In this document: one piece after another, positions 24,698 through 32,717 of the stretch
How the letters are laid out: every line of letters begins with the position of its first letter
Numbering within the stretch: position 1 is the first letter of the stretch
Assembly (NCBI GenBank): GCA_030626475.1
Contig: DAOUOW010000007.1
Location: 1 to 34,729 of the forward strand
DNA length: 34,729 nucleotides
Direction: 5' to 3'
Source of the DNA: Chloroflexota bacterium
GTDB lineage: Bacteria; Chloroflexota; Dehalococcoidia; E44-bin15
Made by a program: the position numbers and the translations under genes
Notes under the pieces: model-generated
Databases searched by the model: none
Seen by the model: only the letters and a program-made list of their open reading frames with translations
What the model was told of the DNA's origin: nothing

Positions 24698-25672
24698 CTA
24701 AGACTCCTTCTCCAGTTCAGCAAGCCAGGTCTGAAGCAGCGTCTTGTTGGTGAGGATCTCCAGGGATGCGGAATGAGGGTCCAGTTCCCCCCGCTCCACC
24801 TTTTCTAAGGCTGCCATAAGCTGGCCATCCTTTTCCACCAGTTGCAACAGCCGTGTCATGATCCCCTCTTCGATGCTGTGAACAAACTCCCCCCTCCGTT
24901 GCCCCTGGCGCCTGAGTGAGAGCTGACCCGTTTCTTGGAGCATCTTGCGATGCCTTTCGATCTGGTGATAAAGCTCTTCGATGCCGATGTTGTGGAGCGC
25001 CTGAGTGGTGACGATCGGGGGCTCCCACTCCGAGTCCCCAGGGCTCATGTGCAGCATTTGCTCCAGCGCAGTGACCAGATAATCGGCCCCCCCCCGGTCA
25101 GCCTTATTGACCACAAATATGTCGGCAATCTCCAGCAGTCCGGCCTTCAGCGTCTGGATGGCATCCCCGGCCTCCGGGACAAGAACCACCACCGTGGTGT
25201 CGGTAGCCTCCATAATGTCCAGTTCCGTCTGCCCCACGCCTACCGTTTCCACCAGCACAAAATCCTTGCCAAAGGCGTCGAGGAGCTTGATGACCCCTCG
25301 AGCTGCTCGGGGAAGGCCGCCACGACTGCCCCTGGTGGCCATGCTGCGGATAAACACGCCTTTATCCAGGTAGTGCTGCTGCATCCTGATTCTATCGCCA
25401 AGCAAGGCACCACCGGAAAAGGGGCTTGTGGGGTCGGCAGCCAGGATGCCCACCGAAAAATCCCCGCTCCGCATCACTGCGGTCAAGCGGTCCACCAGGG
25501 TGCTCTTACCCCCTCCCGGGGGACCGGTAATGCCGACAAGATAGGCACGGCCAAGATGGGGATAAATCAGGCTCATTATCTGCGGTACCTCAGGAGCTTC
25601 CCTCTCCACCATGGTGATGAGACGGGCCAGGGACTGAGTGCTCCCGGCAAGCATCTTTCGAACTAGTTCCAC
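24698..25672 (-). CDS. meaB: Methylmalonyl-CoA mutase-associated GTPase MeaB (ArgK family)
   Basis: A 324-residue G3E GTPase. The P-loop GITGPPGGGKST is at 48-58, ILAADPTSPFSGGALLGDRIRM near 76-97, the switch region VETVGVGQTE near 142, and NKAD near 191. MeaB loads and protects adenosylcobalamin in methylmalonyl-CoA mutase and related acyl-CoA mutases. No mutase gene is in the window. The adjacent cobalamin-type radical SAM gene is the only B12-linked neighbour. GTG at 25672 has GGAGG about 10 nt upstream, which is a long spacing. The ATG at codon 7 is the alternative. Confidence 0.92.
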   Translation of the reverse strand: MELVRKMLAGSTQSLARLITMVEREAPEVPQIMSLIYPHLGRAYLVGITGPPGGGKSTLVDRLTAVMRSGDFSVGILAADPTSPFSGGALLGDRIRMQQHYLDKGVFIRSMATRGSRGGLPRAARGVIKLLDAFGKDFVLVETVGVGQTELDIMEATDTTVVVLVPEAGDAIQTLKAGLLEIADIFVVNKADRGGADYLVTALEQMLHMSPGDSEWEPPIVTTQALHNIGIEELYHQIERHRKMLQETGQLSLRRQGQRRGEFVHSIEEGIMTRLLQLVEKDGQLMAALEKVERGELDPHSASLEILTNKTLLQTWLAELEKES

Positions 25673-25747
25673 TATCTAGAAACCTCCAACTTGCCTCCGG
25701 CAAAGCAGCTCAACTATAGCATCGGCCTTTTTAACCTGTCAAGGAAA

Positions 25748-25783
25748 CTTGGGGCAGCACAATTAGCGGGCAAGGGCAGGGGT
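25748..25783. repeat. Direct repeat copy A: remnant of a dinB 3' end
   Basis: Matches 26766-26801 in 32 of 36 bases. On the minus strand it retains the last codons TPALAR and stop of dinB plus 15 bases downstream. The three coding differences are all third-position synonymous changes. It lies 1018 bp from the intact copy, on the other side of the lipoprotein gene. Confidence 0.8.
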
Positions 25784-25891
25784 AATAGCTTTGTGCGAGC
25801 TAATGTTGGCTTGTTGCGAAACCAAGGTATCCTTCATCTAGTTTCTTGATATTGGACTGGAGAGGCTACACCTTTCTTTAGCTATTAGTCA

Positions 25892-25900
25892 TGATATAAT
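25892..25900 (+). promoter_or_regulatory. Extended -10 promoter of the lipoprotein gene
   Basis: TGATATAAT gives a consensus TATAAT with the extended TG at the correct distance. No clear -35 hexamer is present, as is usual for extended -10 promoters. The predicted start lies near 25907, about 65 nt before the ATG at 25973. Confidence 0.5.
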
Positions 25901-25972
25901 AAAGGTCAGAAGACAAGAGAAGCTATTCATAATGCCTACTCTTGCATTACGCTTCTGTGAAAGGAGATGACT

Positions 25973-26671
25973 ATGTCAGCAGGCAGCAAAAGGTATGGGC
26001 GGTGGTTACTTGGCCTCCTGATGCTGTTTGTTGTTTTGGCTTGCGCTGGATGCCGGCCTTCGCTTGCGGGCGATTATGGGCAGTTCTTAGAAGGCGTGGC
26101 ATCCAGCTCCGGCTGGGTTGGAATTGAGGTCGATGGCCAGCTATTCAGCGTGGACGTTGAAACAGGAGACACCGCCGAGCAGATAGGCCTGCGGCTCACA
26201 GCGCTGATGAAAGCAGCAGGGCTTGTGGTGGATTGTGAAAGATATGATGGTGAGCGCTATACTTTCATCTTGAGAGACGTGGATGGACCACCCGAGGGCA
26301 AGCGAGAAGCCGCCTTCGGCATAACTATGGCCGCGGGGGGAGGCCCGATTCGAGACCACCCGGGAGGCATTAAGCTTGAAGCCAGGAGCTTTTTCGATGT
26401 CCTAAATGCCAATAATTTAACAGGGATGAGAAGGATGGCTACCCCTGAGTTCTACGAGCAGGTCTCAGACCTGATGGCATCAATGGCTGCTAGTGGTGAA
26501 CAGGTTTTCATAGAAAGTATGGAAGAACCGACGATAGGCTGCTACGAGGCTACCATTGGTTTGCACCTCGTGTGGGAGGCAGGCGCCGGACAGCAGCACG
26601 TAGACGGATACCTGACCCTGAGCAGGCATTCTTTCACCGGATGGCTGGTCTCGGGCGGTGTTATCCGCTAG
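25973..26671 (+). CDS. Predicted lipoprotein of unknown function
   Basis: A 232-residue protein with a basic N-terminus, a hydrophobic stretch and a lipobox VLAC (about residue 24), predicting lipid anchoring on the outer face of the cytoplasmic membrane. I do not recognise the mature domain. It has two alpha/beta-looking halves and is rich in acidic residues. ATG at 25973 is preferred because AAGGAG is 6 nt upstream. The in-frame ATG at 25967 directly abuts it. The gene stands alone on the plus strand, flanked by two copies of the dinB 3' end, and so appears to be an insertion between meaB and dinB. Confidence 0.75.
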   Translation: MSAGSKRYGRWLLGLLMLFVVLACAGCRPSLAGDYGQFLEGVASSSGWVGIEVDGQLFSVDVETGDTAEQIGLRLTALMKAAGLVVDCERYDGERYTFILRDVDGPPEGKREAAFGITMAAGGGPIRDHPGGIKLEARSFFDVLNANNLTGMRRMATPEFYEQVSDLMASMAASGEQVFIESMEEPTIGCYEATIGLHLVWEAGAGQQHVDGYLTLSRHSFTGWLVSGGVIR

Positions 26672-26765
26672 TAGACATGGCAGCATAAACCAACGAAGCC
26701 CAACCTGTTTCCTGCATCCTCTGAAGCTGGCTGAATGCTCGTCAAACGTGGTATTGTGTCCTGCC

Positions 26766-26801
26766 CTTGGGGCAGCCCAATTAGCGGGCGAGGGCGGGCG
26801 T
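26766..26801. repeat. Direct repeat copy B: intact dinB 3' end
   Basis: The counterpart of 25748-25783, spanning the last six codons and stop of the intact dinB gene plus 15 bases beyond it. A 6-bp hairpin (CTGCCC/GGGCAG, 26761-26775) overlaps this copy only. Confidence 0.8.
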
Positions 26802-27998
26802 GGGCAGAAGGTATTCGCCCTTTTCCCTGGGAAAGAAGTTGTTGAGGACCAGGGTTCGTCCCCTCTGGATGGCGGTAAAGCCATATTTTGCGCGGATGCA
26901 GTCAATAACCCGGTTCAGGCACTCCTCGCCTTGTGTCGAGGAATCAAGCAAGCTGAGCTGCCTGCCATCGCTGACCAGCCCTGATACCCCGATGCCAATA
27001 AGGCGCACCCGTTGCCGCCTGTAACCCAGCAACCTCTCCAGGCGCTCAAGCCCGACATCGAAGATGGTCTGGTCGGCATCCGTCGCCTCCCTCAGGGTGT
27101 GGCGGCGGGTAATGGTATGGAAATCGGCGTACCTCAGCTTCACGGTGACACATCTCGCCCTCTTTCCATCCCGGCGCAGTTCAGCGCCAACCCTTTCGCT
27201 AAGATAATACAGGGTGCCTCTAAGAAAAGGATAATCCAGGGTATCCCGGGCGAAGGTGGTTTCGCGGCTTATTGATTTGGCCGCCGCCGCAGGTTCAACC
27301 TTGCGCTCATCGACTCCGTTAGCATAGCCATGGATCACCTCCCCCAAGAGGCCGATGTTTGCTTTCAAAAGAGAGGGTGGCAAGCTGGCTAGCTGCCCGA
27401 TAGTTGTCACTCCCATCCCCCGCAGCACCTTCTCCGTCTTCGGCCCCACGCAGGGCAGCTTGGCAATGGGAAGAGGTGCCAGGAAAAGACGCTCCTCCCC
27501 AGGCGCTACCTCCAGCAGCCCATCCGGCTTTGCCACACCAGAGGCGACCTTAGCCACCACCTGCGAACTGGCGATGCCAATGGAGGCAGTGATCCCTATC
27601 TCGTCCTTTATCCTCCGTTTTATCCTTAGCGCCGTCTCCGAAGCAGGGCCGTAGAGGGATTCGAAGCCGGTGAGGTCGAGGTATGCTTCGTCAATCCCCA
27701 CAGGCTCAAGGTCAGGGGTGAAATCGCTCAGGATTCCCATGAACCTCTCCGAGGCCTCCTGATAGCAAGAAAAGCTGCCCTTGAGGAAGATGGCATGAGG
27801 GCAGAGGCGATGGGCTTGAGCCACGGGCATGCCGGCATGAAGCCCGTAGGCCCTGGCCTCATAGGAGGCAGAGGCAACCACCCCGCGCCGGCCGGGTTCG
27901 CCACCAACTACCACCGCCCTGCCTCTGAGCGCAGGATTCAACACCTGCTCTACGGAGACAAAAAAGGCATCCAGATCAACATGAAGGATTGTTGGCAT
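26781..27998 (-). CDS. dinB: DNA polymerase IV (Y-family, DinB)
   Basis: A translesion polymerase of 405 residues. Palm motifs carry the catalytic acids: ILHVDLDAFFVSVEQ (Asp8 and Asp10 in this numbering) and GIDEAYLDLTG near 105. GIASSQVVAKVASGVAKPDG and a helix-hairpin-helix LPCVGPKTEKVLRGMGV near 180 bind DNA, and the little-finger domain follows. There is no obvious clamp-binding QLxLF at the end, although QLSLLD near residue 370 is a good beta-clamp motif candidate. ATG at 27998 follows AAGGA. The promoter is a perfect consensus overlapped at its start site by a LexA box, so it should be induced by DNA damage. Confidence 0.95.
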   Translation of the reverse strand: MPTILHVDLDAFFVSVEQVLNPALRGRAVVVGGEPGRRGVVASASYEARAYGLHAGMPVAQAHRLCPHAIFLKGSFSCYQEASERFMGILSDFTPDLEPVGIDEAYLDLTGFESLYGPASETALRIKRRIKDEIGITASIGIASSQVVAKVASGVAKPDGLLEVAPGEERLFLAPLPIAKLPCVGPKTEKVLRGMGVTTIGQLASLPPSLLKANIGLLGEVIHGYANGVDERKVEPAAAAKSISRETTFARDTLDYPFLRGTLYYLSERVGAELRRDGKRARCVTVKLRYADFHTITRRHTLREATDADQTIFDVGLERLERLLGYRRQRVRLIGIGVSGLVSDGRQLSLLDSSTQGEECLNRVIDCIRAKYGFTAIQRGRTLVLNNFFPREKGEYLLPTPALAR

Positions 27999-28012
27999 TT
28001 TCGTCCTTAAGG

Positions 28013-28026
28013 CGAACATACGTTCT
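28013..28026 (-). promoter_or_regulatory. LexA/DinR SOS box at the dinB start site
   Basis: CGAAC-N4-GTTCT (28013-28026) matches the Gram-positive SOS box consensus GAAC-N4-GTTC exactly in both half-sites. It covers the predicted transcription start (about 28026) of dinB, an ideal repressor position. lexA and recA are outside the window. Confidence 0.85.
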
Positions 28027-28032
28027 AGTCCA

Positions 28033-28061
28033 ATTATACATAAGGGAAATCGCATTGTCAA
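28033..28061 (-). promoter_or_regulatory. Perfect consensus promoter of dinB
   Basis: TTGACA (28061-28056), exactly 17 nt, TATAAT (28038-28033) on the minus strand. Such a strong promoter would need the LexA box just downstream to keep it silent without damage. Confidence 0.88.
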
Positions 28062-28079
28062 CAGGGCGAAAAGGGGATA

Positions 28080-28108
28080 TTGATTTACAACGGGGGAACA
28101 GGTATACT
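28080..28108 (+). promoter_or_regulatory. Candidate promoter of the EF-Tu-domain-2-like gene
   Basis: TTGATT (28080-28085), 17 nt, TATACT (28103-28108), 22 nt before the ATG at 28131. Confidence 0.55.
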
Positions 28109-28130
28109 AGCTCGAAAAAGGGGGGTTTTT

Positions 28131-28385
28131 ATGCCTGAAGAGGAAGTGGGCAGGGTAAGCGATTTCTTTGCCCGGCCGGTAGTGGCTGGCATCGAGCTCA
28201 CCGCTCCCCTGAAGGTGGGGGACAAGATCCACATCGCGGGGCACACCACCGACATGGAGTTGGCGGTGGAGTCGATGCAGATCGACAATGTCGATGTCGA
28301 AGAGGCAAAGCCAGGGGATTCGGTGGGAATCAAGGTCCCTGACCGGGTGAGGCGCGGCGATCGGGTATATAGGGTCACCGAGTAA
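28131..28385 (+). CDS. Small EF-Tu domain 2-like (translation elongation factor-like) protein
   Basis: An 84-residue protein that is just one beta barrel of the translation-factor domain 2 type: [20 protein letters not shown], then [24 protein letters not shown], then [14 protein letters not shown] and RRGDRVYRV. It has no GTPase domain. Proteins of this form occur in scattered bacteria and archaea and have no assigned role that I know of. ATG at 28131 follows a GGGGGG ribosome site. It is divergent from dinB, and its last 11 nt overlap the end of ribH on the opposite strand. Confidence 0.85.
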   Translation: MPEEEVGRVSDFFARPVVAGIELTAPLKVGDKIHIAGHTTDMELAVESMQIDNVDVEEAKPGDSVGIKVPDRVRRGDRVYRVTE

Positions 28386-28845
28386 TATCTTGAGCCAGGT
28401 TCGCCATTTCTATGGCGCTCATTGCCGCCTGAAAGCCAGCGTTGCCCATCTTTGTTCCCGCTCGCTCGATGGCTTGCTCCAGGGTGTCTGCAGTGACCAC
28501 GCCGTAGATGACCGGAATGCCGGTCTCCAGGCCAACCGCAGCAATGCCCTTGGTCACCTCGGTGGCAATATAGTCAAAATGAGGCGTTCCACCGCGAATC
28601 ACGGCACCAAGACAGATAATGGCGGCATATTTACCTGATTGTGCCATCTTCTTAGCGATCAAAGGAATCTCAAACGAGCCCGGCGTCCAGGCAACCTCGA
28701 TATCGCCCTCTTTGACCCCGTGACGCAGAAGGGCATCCTCGGTCCCCTCAAGAAGCCTTCCCGTGATGAACTCGTTGAAGCGGGAAATCACCACCCCAAA
28801 CCTCAGCCCCTCGCCCAGAAGCGTGCCTTGATATTTTTTACCCAA
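28375..28845 (-). CDS. ribH: 6,7-dimethyl-8-ribityllumazine synthase
   Basis: RibH condenses 3,4-dihydroxybutanone-4-phosphate with the ribitylaminouracil intermediate, the penultimate riboflavin step, in an icosahedral or pentameric shell. The 156-residue protein has [48 protein letters not shown] (with the catalytic His of the GTPHFD-type loop), and [16 protein letters not shown]. The start is TTG with AGGAGG 5 nt upstream. It is the last gene of the rib operon, 64 nt after ribBA. Confidence 0.96.
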   Translation of the reverse strand: MGKKYQGTLLGEGLRFGVVISRFNEFITGRLLEGTEDALLRHGVKEGDIEVAWTPGSFEIPLIAKKMAQSGKYAAIICLGAVIRGGTPHFDYIATEVTKGIAAVGLETGIPVIYGVVTADTLEQAIERAGTKMGNAGFQAAMSAIEMANLAQDITR

Positions 28846-28909
28846 TATTTCCTCCTGTTAAATTTTAGGGGCAAAGCACAGATTCAACCCCTTAGCCCCC
28901 AAAAAGCTC

Positions 28910-30124
28910 TCACACTTCCTTTTCCCCAAGATCTAAGAGGTGCCCCATCTTCTTTTGCTTGGTCTCCAGGTAGTGAATGTTGGTTGGGTGGGGGGTAGTG
29001 ATGAGGGGCAATGTCTCCACCACACTGAGCCCGTAGCCCTCAAGGCCAACCACCTTTTTCGGATTGTTGGTCAGCAAGCGAATTTCCTTGAGGCCGAGGT
29101 CGGCCAGTATCTGGGCCCCGATGCCGTAGTCGCGAAGGTCGGCGGGGAAGCCCAACGATTCATTGGCTTCTACGGTGTCCAGTCCCTGATCCTGGAGGGC
29201 ATAGGCACGGAGCTTGTTGTGGAACCCAATCCCCCTGCCTTCCTGCCTCATATAGAGGAAAACGCCCCTGCCCTCGCTGGCGATGGCCTGCATGGCAAGG
29301 GCGATCTGCTCACCGCAATCGCAGCGCTGACTGCCGAAGATGTCTCCAGTGAGACACTCGCTATGCACCCGCACCAGCACCGGCTCCTCCCCTGATATAT
29401 CCCCTATCACCAGAGCCACGTGCTCATCGGGGTCGATGGTGCTCCTATAGGCAATGGCAACAAATTCTCCATACCTCGTGGGCAGATTTGCCTCAGCCAT
29501 GCGCTGCACCAGCTTTTCATGGCGCCTCCTGTAGGCGATGAGGTCGGCGACGGTCACTATCTTGATCCCGAATTGCTCCCCCATAGGCTCAAGCTCGGGG
29601 AGGCAAGCCATGGTGCCATCCTCGCTCATGATCTCGCAGATCACCCCTGCAGGATAAAACCCGGCCAGCCTTGCCAAGTCGATGGCAGCCTCGGTATGCC
29701 CCGCCCTCACCAGCACCCCCCCTTCCCTGGCTCGCAGAGGGAAGGTGTGCCCCGGACGAGCCAGGTCTTCAGGCCTGGTGCTGGGATCAAGCACTGCCCT
29801 GATGGTTGCCGCCCGGTCGTGGGCGGAGATGCCGGTAGTCACTTTTTGTTTGGCTTCAATGGAAACGGTGAACGCTGTTCCATGCTTCGAGGTATTATCC
29901 CCAACCATTATCGGGATTCCCAGCTCATCCAGCCTCTGTCCGATGATGGGGAGGCAGATGAGACCCCGAGCGTGTTTAGCCATAAAGTTAATCGCCTGCG
30001 GGGTTACCTTCTCCGCCGCCATGACGAGGTCGCCCTCATTTTCCCGATCCTCGTCGTCGACGATGATCAAGAACTTGCCTGCCCTTATGTCCTCAATCGC
30101 TTCCGGGATCGTTGCCAACCCCAT
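28910..30124 (-). CDS. ribBA: Bifunctional DHBP synthase / GTP cyclohydrolase II
   Basis: A 404-residue fusion. The N-terminal RibB domain (1-200) makes 3,4-dihydroxy-2-butanone-4-phosphate from ribulose-5-P, and shows [16 protein letters not shown] and [16 protein letters not shown]. The C-terminal RibA domain opens GTP, with [23 protein letters not shown] (zinc cysteines), [14 protein letters not shown] and [15 protein letters not shown] at 30124 is chosen since AGGAGG lies 7 nt upstream. The in-frame TTG at 30130 is too close to that site. An isolated TATAAT at 30169-30164 could add an internal promoter. Confidence 0.96.
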   Translation of the reverse strand: MGLATIPEAIEDIRAGKFLIIVDDEDRENEGDLVMAAEKVTPQAINFMAKHARGLICLPIIGQRLDELGIPIMVGDNTSKHGTAFTVSIEAKQKVTTGISAHDRAATIRAVLDPSTRPEDLARPGHTFPLRAREGGVLVRAGHTEAAIDLARLAGFYPAGVICEIMSEDGTMACLPELEPMGEQFGIKIVTVADLIAYRRRHEKLVQRMAEANLPTRYGEFVAIAYRSTIDPDEHVALVIGDISGEEPVLVRVHSECLTGDIFGSQRCDCGEQIALAMQAIASEGRGVFLYMRQEGRGIGFHNKLRAYALQDQGLDTVEANESLGFPADLRDYGIGAQILADLGLKEIRLLTNNPKKVVGLEGYGLSVVETLPLITTPHPTNIHYLETKQKKMGHLLDLGEKEV

Positions 30125-30212
30125 CTCCAAACCTCCTTTTTCGAACTATAGGCTAGGTCTCTGATTATATCCCTTTTGCTTTCGATGACTGCGACAACGA
30201 TTGGTATGCATC

Positions 30213-30842
30213 TTACCGTGTCAGAAAGCCATGCTCAGCCAGGAATTCCTCAGTTATCGCCGAGCCTTTCTCCACTTTGAGTCGCTCCACATATTTGGCA
30301 ATGATATCCACCTCTATATTAACAAAATCCCCCACCCTTTTGCCACCCAGATTGGTATTTTCTAGCGTATAGGCAACCAAAGAGACCTGGAACGAGGTAT
30401 TGTCATGCTCAACCACTGTCAGGCTTACCCCATCGACAGCAATGAATCCTTTTCGAACTATATACCTCATCATCTCTTGAGTTGCGTCAAATCTTAAGAG
30501 AACGGCCTCACCTTCTCGTGTTGCCGAGAGTACCCTCCCCGTGCCATCGACATGACCCTGGACGAAGTGCCCTCCCATGCGACCGCCAACCGTAAGCGGA
30601 CATTCCAGATTCACCCCGTCCCCGGGGCGAAGCATTCCCAGGTTGGTGCGCCGTAATGTCTCGGGCATGACGTCTACAGAGAAGTAACCATCCCCGAGCT
30701 CAGTGATGGTGAGGCAGGCCCCGTTCACAGCGATGCTATCGCCTTTTTTCGTATTTTCAATAACTTTCTTTGCAGATATTGCCAGCTTGCCAGGTTGAGC
30801 TGCCTTAACGGTGCCTACCTCTTCAACGATTCCGGTGAACAT
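30213..30842 (-). CDS. ribE: Riboflavin synthase alpha subunit
   Basis: A 209-residue enzyme that dismutates two dimethyl-ribityllumazine molecules into riboflavin. It has two lumazine-binding repeats. MFTGIVEEVGTV starts the first, with SIAVNGACLTI near 40. The second is GGHFVQGHVDGTGRV near 100, with FIAVDGVSLTVVE near 140. The ATG follows the stop of the Ntn gene without any gap, so the two are translationally linked. The order is ribD, Ntn, ribE, ribBA, ribH. Confidence 0.96.
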   Translation of the reverse strand: MFTGIVEEVGTVKAAQPGKLAISAKKVIENTKKGDSIAVNGACLTITELGDGYFSVDVMPETLRRTNLGMLRPGDGVNLECPLTVGGRMGGHFVQGHVDGTGRVLSATREGEAVLLRFDATQEMMRYIVRKGFIAVDGVSLTVVEHDNTSFQVSLVAYTLENTNLGGKRVGDFVNIEVDIIAKYVERLKVEKGSAITEEFLAEHGFLTR

Positions 30843-31550
30843 TTAGCCTCCGTGAAGCTCCTTGCGCTGGACAAAGTTCAGCTTGCCCGGCGGGGTGATT
30901 ACCAGTATATCTATCGCCCCTCCCACGGTGGGAAATCTGGGCTCAAACCTCAAAGTATCAACGGTAGTCCGGATCAGGTGAATGGCGTAGTCGATAGCGT
31001 CCTGTAGGGGCATGGCATCCAATCGGGGCACAAAATCCTTGGAGATCAGCCTTTGAATCACAGAGGTCTCGCCACTGAAGGTCAGACCATACACTACGTT
31101 CCCCTGTGGATTGACATTTCTTCGCGCCGGCGATGTCTCTTTTACCGTGTGGCAGGTATAGATGTAAGGGGCGCTGATATTCTTCTCTACCTGATAACCG
31201 CAAACGTGGAAGCCCACGGGCACGTTGGGAAAGCGACTATTGAAGTAAGAAACCAGTTTCTCCGCCACCTGGGATACATTATCGCCTTTAGCCAGCGCCT
31301 GCTCGGCGAACCTCCTGATGTGGCTGTCAATAGGCTCATTATTGATTATGGCAGCATCAAAGCACGAGATGCCCACCGGCGCAGCATCCAAGGCTATCAC
31401 CTTGTAGCCATAATCCGAAAGCACCACCTGCTGTTCTCTTATTCTGGTTTGGTGCTCTTCCTTTTTCTCTTCCCTGCGGGTAGCAGTCACCCGGCTATCG
31501 CCAGCCATCACGATCCCGCTGGGAACATAAACCGTTACCACCAGTGACAT
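30843..31550 (-). CDS. Proteasome/HslV-like Ntn-hydrolase fold protein inside the riboflavin operon
   Basis: A 235-residue protein whose N-terminus reads VTVYVPSGIVMAGDSRVT, close to the first strands of proteasome beta and HslV subunits (compare VVIAGDGQ of HslV). Counting back from the conserved GIVMAGD, the position of catalytic Thr1 is Ser2, which would become N-terminal after Met removal. Asp18 corresponds to Asp17 of the proteasome. SGETSVIQRL fits the conserved Ser129 loop, and GGAIDILVIT matches the C-terminal strand. An insertion of about 12 residues (REEKKEEHQTRIRE) follows the second strand, and the Lys33 position appears not to be Lys. It fits between ribD (2 nt) and ribE (0 nt). 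Activity and role are unknown. Confidence 0.7.
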   Translation of the reverse strand: MSLVVTVYVPSGIVMAGDSRVTATRREEKKEEHQTRIREQQVVLSDYGYKVIALDAAPVGISCFDAAIINNEPIDSHIRRFAEQALAKGDNVSQVAEKLVSYFNSRFPNVPVGFHVCGYQVEKNISAPYIYTCHTVKETSPARRNVNPQGNVVYGLTFSGETSVIQRLISKDFVPRLDAMPLQDAIDYAIHLIRTTVDTLRFEPRFPTVGGAIDILVITPPGKLNFVQRKELHGG

Positions 31551-31552
31551 CT

Positions 31553-32641
31553 TTATCCCCCTACATAACCGCTGATCATGGCATCATCGCCAAAGCGCTC
31601 CACCTTTACCCGGCTCAACCTGAGCGCGTGGGCAATTCTCTCCGCCCCCTCGCCAGCGACAGCCGTCTTCGCCCCCCTGCCCCCGATGATTATGGGGGCG
31701 ATGAAGACAATGACTTTATCCACCAGCCCGTGCTTGAAAAAAGAGGCGAAAAGGGTGCTGCCGCCCTCCACCATAACGCTGATGATCTCCCTTCTCCCCA
31801 GTTCCCTGAGAAGCTGCTCAAGGTCTACCTGCCCCTCCCGGGAGAGAAGCTCCAGCACCTCAGCTCCGACCTCCTGAAATTCCCTCACTTTAGCCTGCGA
31901 CGCAGCCGAGGTTGTGGCCACCAACGTTCTTCCCGGCTCCCCAAATAGCCGCGCTGTAGATGGGGTGCGAGCTTCACTATCAACGATGACCCTGAGCGGC
32001 TGCCTCTCAAAGGGCTGCCCCTCCTCACTCCTTGCCGTAAGCTGGGGGTCATCGGCAAGCACGGTATTGACCCCAACCATGATGGCATCCACCTCGTGGC
32101 GCAGTTGATGAACGCATTTCCTCGACTCCTCGCCACTTATCCATCTCGAATCCCCCGTCCTGGTGGCGATCTTGCCATCCAGGCTGATGGCGAACTTGGC
32201 AGCGACGAAGGGCAAGCTGGTGGTGATGAACTTGATATAGGCTTCATTGAGCTGACGGGCTTCCTCTTCATGCTCGCCGAGGACGGTCTTTATTCCCCCC
32301 CGCTCCAGCTCCTCCTTCCCTCGGCCTGAAACCTCAGAATTGGGGTCCAGGGTGGCGATATGCACCTCAGCGATGCCACTTTCAATAATCGCCTCAGTGC
32401 AAGGAGGGGTGCGCCCGAAGTGGCAGCAGGGCTCAAGGGTGACATACATCGTGGCGCCACGAGCTCCATCCCCCGCCTGCCTCAACGCCTCCACCTCAGC
32501 ATGAGCCGAGCCCAGCGGCTGGGTATAGCCCTCAGCGATGATAGCACCATCCCTGACAATCACCGCCCCCACTGCCGGATTAGGACTGACATCGCCCAAG
32601 GCAAGCCTTGCCAGAGAAAGGGCACGTTCCATAAAGTCCAT
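31553..32641 (-). CDS. ribD: Bifunctional riboflavin deaminase/reductase RibD
   Basis: A 362-residue fusion. The N-terminal deaminase domain carries the zinc motif HAE (47-49) and PCCHFGRTPPC (71-81). The C-terminal reductase domain has VAAKFAISLDGKIATRTGDSRWIS near 145 and the NADPH-binding VMVEGGSTLFASF and APIIIGGRGAKTA. Together they convert the pyrimidine product of RibA to the ribitylaminouracil phosphate. The second residue of the usual NPNPMVGA motif here reads SPNPAVGA, a normal variant. AAAGGG precedes the ATG. It heads the rib operon. No FMN riboswitch fits in the 76-nt upstream gap. Confidence 0.96.
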   Translation of the reverse strand: MDFMERALSLARLALGDVSPNPAVGAVIVRDGAIIAEGYTQPLGSAHAEVEALRQAGDGARGATMYVTLEPCCHFGRTPPCTEAIIESGIAEVHIATLDPNSEVSGRGKEELERGGIKTVLGEHEEEARQLNEAYIKFITTSLPFVAAKFAISLDGKIATRTGDSRWISGEESRKCVHQLRHEVDAIMVGVNTVLADDPQLTARSEEGQPFERQPLRVIVDSEARTPSTARLFGEPGRTLVATTSAASQAKVREFQEVGAEVLELLSREGQVDLEQLLRELGRREIISVMVEGGSTLFASFFKHGLVDKVIVFIAPIIIGGRGAKTAVAGEGAERIAHALRLSRVKVERFGDDAMISGYVGG

Positions 32642-32717
32642 TTTTCGCCCTTTTAGCCCGATGTGGTTCTCAAGATGAAGGTGTTTCCTCCCGTTCCTCA
32701 GGTAGCCGAATCCCTGC

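Noticed and set aside
28021-28130. Riboswitch or attenuator between dinB and the EF-like gene
   Set aside because: The interval is filled by two divergent promoters and the SOS box, leaving no room for a structured leader.
32642-32717. Possible FMN riboswitch ahead of ribD
   Set aside because: Only 76 nt separate ribD from dcd, and none of the conserved RFN-element blocks (such as AGGGGC or GAUUCAGUGAG-like segments) are visible.
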